The notes: a model not told the origin generated them from the sequence alone. A DNA stretch of 64,000 nucleotides from Actinomycetota bacterium (GCA_026392355.1 JAPLCF010000029.1:62001-126000), one strand, 5' to 3'. Shown: positions 42,648 to 51,051, numbered from the stretch's first letter. Made by a program: numbers and translations.

Positions 42648-43664
42648 TTACGCGGTGGGGTTCTCTTCGGCGGCCTCAGCGGCAGCCTCTTCAAGCGCTT
42701 CGACGACGACCTCGGCGATCTCCTCGGCGACGATCGCCTCAGCGACAGCCTCCTCGGCGATGGCCTCAGCGACGATGGCCTCAGCGACAGCCTCGGCAGC
42801 GACCTCGACCGGGATCTCCGGATCGGCGACCGCGGCCTCAGCGACGGCCTCGGCAACGATTGCCTCGGCCACGGCGACCTCGGCGACGGCCTCGGCAACC
42901 TCAGCGGCCTCGAGAATCTCGGCGACGGCTTCCTCGACGGCAGCAGCCTCGTCGGAGGACAGGCCCTCGACGGCCGACGGCAGGTGCTTGCGACCCTCGA
43001 TCACGCCGTTGGCAATAACGCTGGCGATCAGGTCGTTCGAGCGGATCGCGTCGTCGTTGCCCGGGATCGCGAGGTCAACCTCGTCAGGGTCACAGTTCGT
43101 ATCGACGAGACCGATCAGCGGAATGTGCAGGCGCTTGGCCTCGCGCACGGCGAGCTGCTCAGCGGTGAGATCGATTACGAAGATCGCGCTCGGAAGCTTC
43201 TGCATGTTCGCCACACCCGACAGGTTCGTCTCGAGCTTGTCGAGCTCGTGCAGGCGCACGAGGCGCTCCTTGGCGGGCAGCAGGTCGAGCTGACCGTCGG
43301 CAAGCAGGCGACGCAGATCGTGAAGGCGGTTGATGCGATCCGTGATGGTGCGGAAGTTGGTCAGGAGCCCACCGAGCCAGCGGTGGTTGACGTACGGCAT
43401 GCCAGCGCGCTCGGCCTGCGACTTGATCGCCTCGCGGGCCTGCTTCTTGGTGCCGACGAAGAGGACGGTGCCACCGCTCGCGGCGATGTCACGAACCATC
43501 TCGTGCGCCTCGTTGGCGAGGACGACCGTCTTCTGCAGGTCGATCACGTAGATGCCGCCGCGCTCGCCGAAAATGAAGCGGCGCATCTTGGGATTCCAGC
43601 GGCGGGTCTGATGACCGAAGTGGACTCCGGCCTCCAGCAATTCGCGCATGGTCACAGCTGCCAT
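42648..43664 (-). CDS. rpsB: 30S ribosomal protein S2 with repeat tail
   Basis: 338 residues. Normal S2 core to about residue 230 (L-L-E-A-G-V-H-F-G-H-Q-T-R-R-W-N-P-K, V-N-H-R-W-L-G-G). A C-terminal tail of about 100 residues follows, made of imperfect repeats of Ala, Glu and Val such as A-E-A-I-V-A-E-A-V-A-E. AAGGAG 8 nt before ATG 43664. Leader with nested pairings, see next entries. Confidence 0.96.
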   Translation of the reverse strand: MAAVTMRELLEAGVHFGHQTRRWNPKMRRFIFGERGGIYVIDLQKTVVLANEAHEMVRDIAASGGTVLFVGTKKQAREAIKSQAERAGMPYVNHRWLGGLLTNFRTITDRINRLHDLRRLLADGQLDLLPAKERLVRLHELDKLETNLSGVANMQKLPSAIFVIDLTAEQLAVREAKRLHIPLIGLVDTNCDPDEVDLAIPGNDDAIRSNDLIASVIANGVIEGRKHLPSAVEGLSSDEAAAVEEAVAEILEAAEVAEAVAEVAVAEAIVAEAVAEAAVADPEIPVEVAAEAVAEAIVAEAIAEEAVAEAIVAEEIAEVVVEALEEAAAEAAEENPTA

Positions 43665-43702
43665 GTGAGTGGCTCCTTCAATTGGGTTGAGGTTGTCGTG
43701 CG

Positions 43703-43765
43703 CCCGCTGGCAGTCGCTGAGACCGGCAATCGCCGGCACCACTCAGTCGACCACGCCCCAGCGGG
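43703..43765 (-). promoter_or_regulatory. Structured rpsB leader (predicted autoregulatory hairpin)
   Basis: Nested pairings on the leader: inner CCGGC/GCCGG hairpin (43723-43736), middle CTGAG/CTCAG (43717-43721 with 43742-43746), outer CCCGCTGG/CCAGCGGG (43703-43710 with 43758-43765). A minus-strand TAGGTT (around 43788) is the likely -10. In other bacteria S2 represses its own mRNA through the leader; that this structure does so is inference. Confidence 0.5.
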
Positions 43766-43816
43766 GGAGTGGGTTCGGGGTGAAACCTAGCAACCATGGG
43801 AAATCAAGGCGCAAGA

Positions 43817-43880
43817 CGACGGGAACACCTCGAGGTGGCTCGGTCCGAAAGGGCCGATTCACCTCGAGGTGTTCCCGTCG
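43817..43880. repeat. CTCGAG-core hairpin with GAAA loop
   Basis: Perfect 21-bp arms (43817-43837 with 43860-43880, core ACCTCGAGGTG) extended inward to a tetraloop GAAA. Strongest single hairpin in the window; between rluD and rpsB. Confidence 0.9.
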
Positions 43881-43939
43881 CCCTAGTTCGGCAACCACGC
43901 CAACAGCGTCATCGACTGCCGAGCAAACTCGAAACGGGC

Positions 43940-44001
43940 GACGCGATGACCTCGAGGTGAATCGGTCTTTTCAGACCGAGCCACCTCAAGGCCTTCGCGT
44001 C
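43940..44001 (-). terminator. Terminator after rluD (imperfect CTCGAG-type hairpin)
   Basis: 29-nt arms with about five mismatches around loop TTTC, starting 1 nt after the rluD stop. Related in sequence to the neighbouring perfect hairpin at 43817-43880. Confidence 0.7.
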
Positions 44002-44002
44002 G

Positions 44003-44926
44003 TCAGACTTGCGTGCCGCGTGCCGCGCGCAGCTGGTCCAGTGCGCGCTGGAACTCGTCGGGCAGTGGCGACGTCAGCTCGATGCGCTCGCCCGTGACCG
44101 GATGGTCAAAGGCGAGTCGATGGGCGTGCAGCGCCTGATGCTTGAGCCCCAGCGTGTCGCTCGACGAGGGGCCGTAGACCGGATCGCCCACCACGGGATG
44201 ACCAATCGCGGCGAAGTGGACACGGATCTGGTGCGTGCGGCCCGTCTCGAGGTGCACGGCCTCGAGCGTGTACTCGGGAAAGGTTTCGCGCAACTCGAAA
44301 TGCGTGATGGCCGGGCGCGGGCCGATGCCATCGACGGCGCGGCGCGTGCGGTTGACCGGATCGCGGCCAATCGGCGCGTCAATCCGACCCGCAACGCTCG
44401 GCGGGCGGCCATGGACAAGCGCGACGTACTCACGCTCGATCTCGCGGTTGCGCATCATCCGTTGCAACGCATCGAGCGTTTCCTCGTTGCGCGCAACGAC
44501 GAGGAGTCCCGAGGTCTCCTTGTCGAGGCGGTGGACGATGCCCGGGCGATCCTCCTCGCCCCCGCCGGCCAGACCACGCGCCGCCAGCACGCTGGCAAGT
44601 GAGGGACCAGGCGAACCCGGTGAGGCATGCGTGACGAGCCCCATCGGCTTGTCAACGACGACGAGATACTCATCCTCATAAAGGATCGTCGGCTCGAGGA
44701 CCTCAGGCACCTCCTGCACAACCTCCTCAAGCTCCGGCTGGTCGATGGCAATCACCTGACCACGCTGCACGCGCGTGCTGCGCGACTTTTCCTCGCCGTC
44801 AACCGTGACGTCGCCGTCGTCGACCAGACGCTGCGCGGCCGCGCGCGACAGGCCCGGAATGGCCTCATGCACGACCTGGTCGAGCCGCGCACCGGCGTGC
44901 TCGGCGTCGACGATGATCTCAATCAT
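44003..44926 (-). CDS. rluD: 23S rRNA pseudouridine synthase, RluD type
   Basis: 307 residues. N-terminal S4 domain (A-R-L-D-Q-V-V-H...V-D-G-D-V-T-V-D-G), catalytic Asp in H-R-L-D-K-E-T-S-G-L-L-V-V-A-R, then G-R-T-H-Q-I-R-V-H and H-A-H-R-L-A-F. Substrate by family, not tested. ATGA overlap with lspA. Confidence 0.95.
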   Translation of the reverse strand: MIEIIVDAEHAGARLDQVVHEAIPGLSRAAAQRLVDDGDVTVDGEEKSRSTRVQRGQVIAIDQPELEEVVQEVPEVLEPTILYEDEYLVVVDKPMGLVTHASPGSPGPSLASVLAARGLAGGGEEDRPGIVHRLDKETSGLLVVARNEETLDALQRMMRNREIEREYVALVHGRPPSVAGRIDAPIGRDPVNRTRRAVDGIGPRPAITHFELRETFPEYTLEAVHLETGRTHQIRVHFAAIGHPVVGDPVYGPSSSDTLGLKHQALHAHRLAFDHPVTGERIELTSPLPDEFQRALDQLRAARGTQV

Positions 44927-45441
44927 GTTTGCTGCTGACGCTCGCCGTTGAGCAGCGTGATCAACAGCAGGATCACGCCAGCCGTGATCGCCATGTCGGC
45001 GACGTTGAAGACGGGAAAGCGCGAGATCTGCAGGAAGTCCGTGACGTGGCCTTGCGTGAGGCGGTCGAAGAGATTTGATGCCGCACCGCCCGCGAGCAAG
45101 CCGATCGACACGGGAAGCAGGGGCGAGCGACCACCGGAGCGTCCGAAGTACACGAGCATCCAGGCGATCGCAATGATCGACAGCGCGATCACGATGACCT
45201 GGTTGTCACGGAACTGCCCGAAGGCGATGCCGGTGTTCCACGTATTCGTGAAGTGGAAGAACGGCAGTATCTCGGTCGGATCGTTTGGTGAGAACGAGTC
45301 ACGCGCAATCTTCTTCGTGACCTGATCGGCAGCGACCGTCACGAAGAAGATCACCGCAAACGCGGTCCAGTAGAGCGCGTCGGCTGGCTGGCGAAGCGGC
45401 CTGGTCGAATCGGCCGTGGGGGTCGGCGGCTGGGCCGACAT
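44923..45441 (-). CDS. lspA: Lipoprotein signal peptidase
   Basis: Type II signal peptidase of the membrane. 172 residues: four predicted helices, catalytic Asp pair in N-L-F-D-R-L (first) and F-N-V-A-D-M-A-I (second), plus F-H-F-T-N-T-W-N-T-G. Starts 5 nt after the DksA-like gene's stop, ends in the rluD start. Confidence 0.95.
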   Translation of the reverse strand: MSAQPPTPTADSTRPLRQPADALYWTAFAVIFFVTVAADQVTKKIARDSFSPNDPTEILPFFHFTNTWNTGIAFGQFRDNQVIVIALSIIAIAWMLVYFGRSGGRSPLLPVSIGLLAGGAASNLFDRLTQGHVTDFLQISRFPVFNVADMAITAGVILLLITLLNGERQQQT

Positions 45442-45445
45442 GCGA

Positions 45446-45793
45446 CTAGCGGCGCTCCGACTTGCTCTGACACTCGATGCAGCGCGCGCTCGCCGGCAGC
45501 GCCTCAAGACGCTTGTCCGGGATCGGCTGGCCGCAGTCGATGCAGATGCCGTACGTGCCGTCGCCGATGCGCTTGAGCGCCTCATCGACCTCATCGAGGC
45601 TCGACTGAAGATCGTCCTCCATGCCTTCGTCGAGCTCGTTCGTTAGCGTCTCGACGGAATCGTCGGAACCTGCGCCAAGACGCTCGGCGCTATCTCGGCC
45701 GGGATCGACGAGCTCGCCACGAAGGTGAGCAAGGTCGTTGAGCAGGCGCTCGCGCTCACTGGTCAGTGCGGTCTTCGCGGTATCGGCGTTCAT
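45446..45793 (-). CDS. DksA/TraR-family zinc-finger protein
   Basis: 115 residues. Coiled coil, then four-Cys zinc finger C-I-D-C-G...C-I-E-C. Actinobacterial homologues affect transcription or ribosome status, unlike E. coli DksA with its D-x-x-D-x-A tip; that tip is not obvious here. ATG 45793, TACGGT 6 nt upstream. Confidence 0.85.
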   Translation of the reverse strand: MNADTAKTALTSERERLLNDLAHLRGELVDPGRDSAERLGAGSDDSVETLTNELDEGMEDDLQSSLDEVDEALKRIGDGTYGICIDCGQPIPDKRLEALPASARCIECQSKSERR

Positions 45794-45799
45794 GCCCGA

Positions 45800-45805
45800 A
45801 CCGTA
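45800..45805 (-). promoter_or_regulatory. -10 element TACGGT, leaderless start
   Basis: Minus-strand TACGGT, 6 nt before ATG 45793; head of the DksA-like-lspA-rluD transcript. Confidence 0.5.
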
Positions 45806-45831
45806 GCGCCGTGCAGAGGGCACGGCGGCGC

Positions 45832-46341
45832 TCAGTGCAGCGTGATCTCTTCGCGGAAGAGCTCGTGCTCATCCGTCCGCTTGTCGAACTCGTCCGACGT
45901 GTCAACCTCATCGAGCACCGCCTCGGCGGTCTGCAAGAATGCGCGGTAGCGCGCCTGCAGCTCGCGGCCCTTCTGCTGAATCCCCTGGGTGTCACGCCAC
46001 ACAGCCGCGCGCTGATGATGCGCCTCGCCCATGATCTCGCGCGCCTCCTGCTCGGCCTCGCGAATGATCTGCGCGGCCTCCTTGCGGGCGGCTTCCTTCT
46101 GATCCGCAGCGTTCTTCTCGGCGCTCACCAGCGTGCGGCGCAGCAGGTCTTCCATCTCGCGGACACGCTTGACCTCGGTCTGCATGTCCTCGATCTGGTC
46201 ACGCAGGTCGACACGCTCCTGCCAGAGTTCCTGGTACGCATCGACGACCTCATCGAGCATGTCGTCAACGTCGGGGCGCTTGTAGCCGAACAGCCCGCGA
46301 CGAAGCGGGGTGTGCCGGATCTCTGCGGGAGTGATGGCCAT
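45832..46341 (-). CDS. DivIVA-domain protein
   Basis: 169 residues. N-terminal DivIVA membrane-binding motif (T-P-A-E-I-R-H-T-P-L-R-R-G-L-F-G-Y-K-R-P-D-V-D-D-M-L-D), then coiled coil with A-A-Q-I-I-R-E-A-E-Q-E-A-R. Polar/septal scaffold, by family. ATG 46341; upstream in-frame start would add 16 residues without similarity. Confidence 0.92.
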   Translation of the reverse strand: MAITPAEIRHTPLRRGLFGYKRPDVDDMLDEVVDAYQELWQERVDLRDQIEDMQTEVKRVREMEDLLRRTLVSAEKNAADQKEAARKEAAQIIREAEQEAREIMGEAHHQRAAVWRDTQGIQQKGRELQARYRAFLQTAEAVLDEVDTSDEFDKRTDEHELFREEITLH

Positions 46342-46493
46342 GCTGCGGGCTACGGCGGCCGTCCCGCGACTCCTGCCGGCTGTTGCCAAACGCTTACATC
46401 CCGTCAGCGCCGAAACGTAAGCCGGAACACGTTCGGATGTCGTGCCACCACCCCATCAGGCGGCTGGCGAATCCGCAGTGGCCCCAAACACCG

Positions 46494-46499
46494 TAAGGT
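46494..46499 (+). promoter_or_regulatory. -10 element TAAGGT, leaderless start
   Basis: TAAGGT ends 6 nt before ATG 46506. Confidence 0.55.
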
Positions 46500-46505
46500 T
46501 GGCGT

Positions 46506-48725
46506 ATGAAATTCCTTGCCGCTACGGGGAGCCGAGTCGTCGCGCTCGCGTTCCTCCTCTCTCTTGCCCTCGTGGGCAGTGCTGCCGCCCAAACCCCGGA
46601 TCTGCCCACCAGCAGCGGTGCCAAGCACTCCACTGTCTTCGGTACCACCGGCGCCACCCCGAACGGCCTGGTCATCGACGCAGCCGGCAACGTCTACACC
46701 GCCAACACCACGGCGGGCACCGTGACGAAGATCACGCCGTCGGGCACGTCGTCCACGCTCGGCACCACCGGCAAGGGACCGATCGGCATTGCCGTCGACT
46801 CCTCGGGCAACGTCTACACGGCAAACTCGGGCGACAACACCGTCACCAAGATCACGCCGTCGGGCACGTCGACGACGCTCGGCACGACCGGTAACAAGCC
46901 GATTGGCGTCGCTGTCGATTCGTCGGGCAACGTCTACACGACGAACTACCTCGACAGCACGGTCACCAAGATCACGCCCGCAGGCGTCGTCTCGACGCTG
47001 GCACTGACCGGCGTGCATCCGCTCGGCATCACGGTCGACAGCAGCGGCAACGTCTACACCGCCAACGAGCAGACGAATAACGTCACCAAGATCACCGCCG
47101 CCGGCATCGCCTCGACGCTCGGCACCACCGGTGGCTGGCCGCAGGGCATCGCGCTCGACGGTTCCGACAACGTCTACACGGCCAACTGGAACACGCGCAA
47201 CGTCTCGAAGATCACGCAGGCGGGCGTCTCGTCGATCCTCGGCCGCACCGGGCGCCGCCCGATTGGTATCGCGCTCGATACCTCGGGCAACGTCTACACG
47301 ACGAACAACGGCTCCGGTGACGTCTCGCGCATCACGACGCTTGGCACGTCCCAGATCATCGGTCGTACCGGCCGCCGCCCCAACGGCATCCGCGTCAACG
47401 CCAGCGGCGACGTCTTCACGGCGAACGAGCTGTCGAAGACCGTCACGAAGATCGCCCCGCCCGCCAACAACCAGATGAACGTTGTCTCGCTGAGCACGGT
47501 GACGGTGGCCGCCCCGGATAACGCAGCCGTCTGGATCATCCCGTTCTACAACGCGATCTACGCGACCCAGAAGGAGTGCCTCCAGAACCTCAAGGCCGTC
47601 CGTGCGCTCCCGGCCCAGGCTGGCGTCGGCGTGCAGAACGTCTCCGAGACCTCCTGCATGGCCGTTGGCAACGTGCCGTACACCTTCAACGTCGGCGAGA
47701 CCGAGGTGACCGTCGCCCAGTGGACGACGTTCCTCAACACCGTGGACCCGATGGGCCTCAATCGTCATCATCTCTGGGCCGCTCCGAACGGCTCGAAGGT
47801 CTGGCCGCTCTACGGCTCGATTAACCGCACCGCGAAGGCGCTGCCGGGTCGCCACTACTCCGTGGCCTCGGCCGCCTGGGCCCAGAAGCCGTTCAACTTC
47901 GCCGACTTCACGCGTTCGGCGCGCTTTATCAACGCGCTCCAGAACGGCAAGACGCTGTCGACGAAGACCTCCACGGTCACGACGGTCTCGGGCGCCACGC
48001 TCAAGACCACGACGTACACCGTGCGCCTGTCGAAGCAGACCGAGACCGGCATGTACACGATGAGCGACCGCGGGGCCACGCGTAATCTCACCTCGGGCTT
48101 CGCTGTGACCAGCCAGGACGAGTGGATGAAGGCCGCGTACTTCGATCCCAAGGGCGGCGGCACGCTGTCGTACTGGGACTACCCGACCAACCCGGGTACG
48201 TTCGTCAACTGCCCGGCGTCCCCGTCGCCGACCGTTGACTCGCCGACGCAGTGCCCGACCACGCCGCCCACAGCGACGGTGCTCAATCCGACCACCGGCA
48301 ACGTGGTGAACGGCGGCACGCAGCCGCTCGCGTCCTACACGTCCGCGGCGGATGCAGCGGCCGGCACGTCGCCGTACTGGTGCGCCGCGCAGTTCACCGC
48401 GGCACAGTGCGCCACGACGCCGTTCAAGCCCCTGGCGAGTACCTACAAGGGCAACCTCAGCACCGTTGGCCAGGCGCTGACGCGCTCGCCGTGGGGCACG
48501 CTCGATCAGGGTGGCAACACGGTGGAGATCACGGACACGATCGCCCCGCCGCCGCCGCTGAAGAACGCCAAGATCATTTGGCGCCGCTGGCACGGTGGCG
48601 TGGTGACGGCCCCCGAGTACCAGATGTGGCTGTCCGCTGTGGGCGTCACGCCGCAGACGATCCCGGGTTACAGCATCAACCCGTGGCGCGGTCTTCGGAT
48701 CTCGGTCTTCAACGAGGCCAACTAA
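46506..48725 (+). CDS. Secreted beta-propeller with C-terminal FGE-like domain
   Basis: 739 residues, signal peptide cut after A-A-A (about residue 28). Residues 49-328 are seven repeats of exactly 40 residues (G-x-x-P-x-G-I-A-V-D-S-S-G-N-V-Y-T-A-N...T-V-T-K-I-T), that is, 120-nt DNA repeats 46650-47490: an NHL/Vgb-type seven-bladed propeller. Residues about 396-739 match the formylglycine-generating enzyme fold: E-T-E-V-T-V-A-Q-W, D-E-W-M-K-A-A-Y-F-D-P, L-D-Q-G-G-N-T-V-E-I-T-D, R-R-W-H-G-G, G-L-R-I-S-V. The catalytic cysteine pair expected after R-x-x-x-G-G is absent, so probably a binding fold. Confidence 0.85.
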   Translation: MKFLAATGSRVVALAFLLSLALVGSAAAQTPDLPTSSGAKHSTVFGTTGATPNGLVIDAAGNVYTANTTAGTVTKITPSGTSSTLGTTGKGPIGIAVDSSGNVYTANSGDNTVTKITPSGTSTTLGTTGNKPIGVAVDSSGNVYTTNYLDSTVTKITPAGVVSTLALTGVHPLGITVDSSGNVYTANEQTNNVTKITAAGIASTLGTTGGWPQGIALDGSDNVYTANWNTRNVSKITQAGVSSILGRTGRRPIGIALDTSGNVYTTNNGSGDVSRITTLGTSQIIGRTGRRPNGIRVNASGDVFTANELSKTVTKIAPPANNQMNVVSLSTVTVAAPDNAAVWIIPFYNAIYATQKECLQNLKAVRALPAQAGVGVQNVSETSCMAVGNVPYTFNVGETEVTVAQWTTFLNTVDPMGLNRHHLWAAPNGSKVWPLYGSINRTAKALPGRHYSVASAAWAQKPFNFADFTRSARFINALQNGKTLSTKTSTVTTVSGATLKTTTYTVRLSKQTETGMYTMSDRGATRNLTSGFAVTSQDEWMKAAYFDPKGGGTLSYWDYPTNPGTFVNCPASPSPTVDSPTQCPTTPPTATVLNPTTGNVVNGGTQPLASYTSAADAAAGTSPYWCAAQFTAAQCATTPFKPLASTYKGNLSTVGQALTRSPWGTLDQGGNTVEITDTIAPPPPLKNAKIIWRRWHGGVVTAPEYQMWLSAVGVTPQTIPGYSINPWRGLRISVFNEAN
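46650..47490 (+). repeat. Seven 120-bp direct repeats (propeller blades)
   Basis: Seven tandem in-frame repeats of 120 bp with strongly shared segments such as GGCAACGTCTACAC; they encode the NHL-type blades. Confidence 0.85.
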
Positions 48726-48735
48726 CAACCACGAT

Positions 48736-48779
48736 GCGTCGTGTCGCGAGGGGCCTGCGGGCCTCTCGCGATGCGACGC
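48736..48779. terminator. Bidirectional terminator
   Basis: Stem GCGTCG-TG-TCGCGAGGGGCC, loop TGCG, and complement (with a TG/TG bulge and one G-T), between the propeller gene and convergent yggT. Confidence 0.8.
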
Positions 48780-48785
48780 TCGCGG

Positions 48786-49064
48786 TTAGCCCGCGATGAA
48801 GCCGCGCACGATCCCTGAGACGATCCACAGCGCGAAGATCCCCACCATCGCCGAGAGATCAATCGGCCCAATCGGTCGGATGAACCGGCGAAAGAGCAGC
48901 AGGTAGGGAGCCACGGTGTCGTCGAGGAAGCGTCGGATTGCCATCACCGGTGCCGAGTAGCCAATCGGCACAAACGACTGCAGTGAGTAGGCAACGATCA
49001 TCAGCGTGTAGATGAGCGTCAGCGAGCTGATGAACTCGGCAATGAGATCACGGTCGAAGGTCAT
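48786..49064 (-). CDS. YggT family membrane protein
   Basis: 92 residues with two membrane helices (14-30 and 70-88). Conserved F-I-R-P-I-G-P-I-D-L-S and a R-R-F-L-D-D segment. Often linked to cell division or osmotic stress; role unclear. ATG overlaps the proC stop by one base (TGATG). Confidence 0.85.
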   Translation of the reverse strand: MTFDRDLIAEFISSLTLIYTLMIVAYSLQSFVPIGYSAPVMAIRRFLDDTVAPYLLLFRRFIRPIGPIDLSAMVGIFALWIVSGIVRGFIAG

Positions 49065-49864
49065 CAGGCGCTCCGGAGCTCTGTGCCGCGATCGCGTGCC
49101 GCGAGCGCAGCGCTCGTCATTGCTGCGGGCAGACCGGCGGCCTCAAGCGCGGCGATGCCCGCCGCAGTAGTCCCACCGGGCGACGTGACGCGCTCGCGGA
49201 GTGCGGTAGGGCTCTCCCCCGTCTCGGCGAGGTACTGGCCCGTCCCGGCGAACGTCATGACGGCCAGACGCGTGGCATCGGCCTCGTCGAACCCAACGGC
49301 CTTGGCGGCCTCGACGAACGTCTCGATCACGTAGGCGAGCATGCCGGGGCCAGAACCCGAGATCGCCGTCACGGCGTCGAACATCGACTCGTCGGTGGCG
49401 ACAGCAGTGCCAACCTCTTCGAGCCAGGGCATCAGCAGCGCGGTCGCCGCGGCATCGCCACAGACGCCAGAGACGCCGCCGCCGACGGCAACGGGGATGT
49501 TCGGCATGAAGCGCGCGGCGGGCGTGCCGTCAGCCAGCTCGGCGCGGATGGTGGCGAGTTCGACGCCCGCGGCGGCAGATGCCACGCACGCGCCGGGACG
49601 CAGCGTCGTCGCAACCTCGCGCGCGGCGGCGGCGATGTCCTGGGGCTTAACGAGCAGAATCACGAGATCGGCCTCGGCCGCGACCTCCGCGGGCGTGGCG
49701 CGCACGCCGATGCCCTGCTGGGCGGCGAGCGCCTCGGCGACGCCCTCCATGCGATCGGTCGCGATGATGCGGCCGGCGTTCGCCGCATCCGCCCCGACCC
49801 AGCCGGCAACGAGCGCGCTCGCGAGCCGGCCAGCGCCGATCAGTCCAAGAGTGCCTTCAGCCAT
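49064..49864 (-). CDS. proC: Pyrroline-5-carboxylate reductase
   Basis: Last step of proline synthesis. 266 residues: N-terminal Rossmann G-L-I-G-A-G-R-L-A-S-A-L, V-K-P-Q-D, F-M-P-N-I-P, and C-terminal D-A-V-T-A-I-S-G-S-G-P and R-x-x-V-T-S-P-G-G-T-T. TACACT 6 nt upstream of ATG. Confidence 0.95.
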   Translation of the reverse strand: MAEGTLGLIGAGRLASALVAGWVGADAANAGRIIATDRMEGVAEALAAQQGIGVRATPAEVAAEADLVILLVKPQDIAAAAREVATTLRPGACVASAAAGVELATIRAELADGTPAARFMPNIPVAVGGGVSGVCGDAAATALLMPWLEEVGTAVATDESMFDAVTAISGSGPGMLAYVIETFVEAAKAVGFDEADATRLAVMTFAGTGQYLAETGESPTALRERVTSPGGTTAAGIAALEAAGLPAAMTSAALAARDRGTELRSA

Positions 49865-49870
49865 GCGCGG

Positions 49871-49876
49871 AGTGTA
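49871..49876 (-). promoter_or_regulatory. -10 element TACACT upstream of proC
   Basis: Minus-strand TACACT, 6 nt before ATG 49864; faces TATGAT of the divergent gene. Confidence 0.55.
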
Positions 49877-49884
49877 CCCGCGCC

Positions 49885-49890
49885 TATGAT
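49885..49890 (+). promoter_or_regulatory. -10 element TATGAT, leaderless start
   Basis: TATGAT ends 6 nt before ATG 49897. Only 32 bp separate the two divergent starts. Confidence 0.6.
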
Positions 49891-49896
49891 CGACCC

Positions 49897-50310
49897 ATGA
49901 GCGAATCCCACGAAGGCGGGTGTCTCTGCGGCGGCGTGCGTTACCGCGTCAACGCCCCGCTGCGCGACGTGACGACGTGTCATTGCGGGGAATGCCGCAA
50001 GAGCCACGGCAGCGCCGGGGCCTACACCGCGTCGCTCGACGAGCACCTCGAATTGCTCTCAGACGACGGCCTCACGTGGATTGAGAGCCCGGCCAGCACC
50101 ACCAACGCGGTCCGTGGTTTTTGCGCGAAGTGCGGCTCGTCGCTGTTTTGGAAGGCCCCCGATCGCGACTACACCGCCATCAGCGCCGGCACCATCGATG
50201 AGCCGTCGGGCATGCAGTCGGTTGGCCACATCTGGTGGGACGCACGTGCCGACTGGGAGGTCCCGGACGGGCTCCCGACGTCTGCCACAGGCACGTCGAC
50301 GACCGGCTGA
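49897..50310 (+). CDS. GFA-domain (Gfa-like) zinc-binding protein
   Basis: 137 residues. Pattern G-G-C-L-C-G-G-V-R-Y near the start, C-H-C-G-E-C, and F-C-A-K-C-G-S: the CENP-V/GFA fold with two zinc sites. Family members handle glutathione-formaldehyde adducts; function here unassigned. Divergent from proC. Confidence 0.88.
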   Translation: MSESHEGGCLCGGVRYRVNAPLRDVTTCHCGECRKSHGSAGAYTASLDEHLELLSDDGLTWIESPASTTNAVRGFCAKCGSSLFWKAPDRDYTAISAGTIDEPSGMQSVGHIWWDARADWEVPDGLPTSATGTSTTG

Positions 50311-50316
50311 TTCGGT

Positions 50317-51039
50317 TTAGCGGGTCGCGTACTGCGCGGCGGCGTCGATCAGCGCCTTGAAGACCGGCGCGCCGGAATCGGTATGCGCCTCTTCCGGATG
50401 CCACAGCACGCCGACGGCAAAGGACTTGGTCGGATCTTCGAGCCCCTCGACCGTGTCGTCGGGCGCCTTGGCCGTTACCTCGAGGCCACGACCAACCGTC
50501 TCGATGCCCTGGTGGTGGTGCGAGTGGATGACCGTGCCGCTCGGCACGAGCTCGGCAATCTTGCCACCCAGAATCTCGACCGGGTGGTTCGACCAGTGGC
50601 CGAGCTCGACCCGATGCATGTCGCCGTCGACGACATCATCGAGATGCTGCTCGAGCGTGCCGCCGTAGGCGACGTTGAGCAGCTGGAAGCCGCGGCAGAC
50701 ACCGAGCAGCGGCATGTCCCGATCGAGCGCGCCGCGCAGCAAGCCGAGCTCGGCCTCGTCACGGCGCACGTTCGGCGGATCGTTGGTGGGATGCGACTCG
50801 GCGCCGTACGTGCTCGCGCCAACGTCGCTGCCACCAACCAGGATCAGCCCGTCGAGCGTGTTCAGCGCCTCATCGACAAAGCCGTCCATCTCGGGCAGCG
50901 GCGGCACCAGCAGTGGAAACCCGCCCGCCACGAGAATCGAGTTGACGTACGCCTGGGGTGCCAGACACGCGGGCATGCCGGTCCAAGGCCCCCACGAAGC
51001 CTCGAGCCAATACGCAGTGATGCCAATTCGTGGTCGCAT
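50317..51039 (-). CDS. Class I glutamine amidotransferase, PuuD-like peptidase C26
   Basis: 240 residues. Catalytic Cys in G-V-C-R-G-F-Q-L, H-S-H-H-H-Q with the catalytic His, and W-H-P-E-E. Similar to gamma-glutamyl-GABA hydrolase. Lies 31 nt after the glutamine synthetase-like gene, but has its own TAGTCT hexamer in that gap. With that neighbour it suggests gamma-glutamylated polyamine breakdown. Confidence 0.88.
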   Translation of the reverse strand: MRPRIGITAYWLEASWGPWTGMPACLAPQAYVNSILVAGGFPLLVPPLPEMDGFVDEALNTLDGLILVGGSDVGASTYGAESHPTNDPPNVRRDEAELGLLRGALDRDMPLLGVCRGFQLLNVAYGGTLEQHLDDVVDGDMHRVELGHWSNHPVEILGGKIAELVPSGTVIHSHHHQGIETVGRGLEVTAKAPDDTVEGLEDPTKSFAVGVLWHPEEAHTDSGAPVFKALIDAAAQYATR

Positions 51040-51045
51040 AGGGGC

Positions 51046-51051
51046 AGACTA
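51046..51051 (-). promoter_or_regulatory. -10 element TAGTCT, leaderless start
   Basis: Minus-strand TAGTCT, 6 nt before ATG 51039. Confidence 0.5.

Noticed and set aside
46650-47490. Possible CRISPR or tandem satellite
   Set aside because: The 120-bp period is in frame and encodes propeller blades; no short identical repeats with unique spacers.
46404-48728. Open frame of 774 codons antisense to the propeller gene
   Set aside because: Product is Arg/Gly-rich shadow sequence; the sense strand has a signal peptide, repeats and a promoter.
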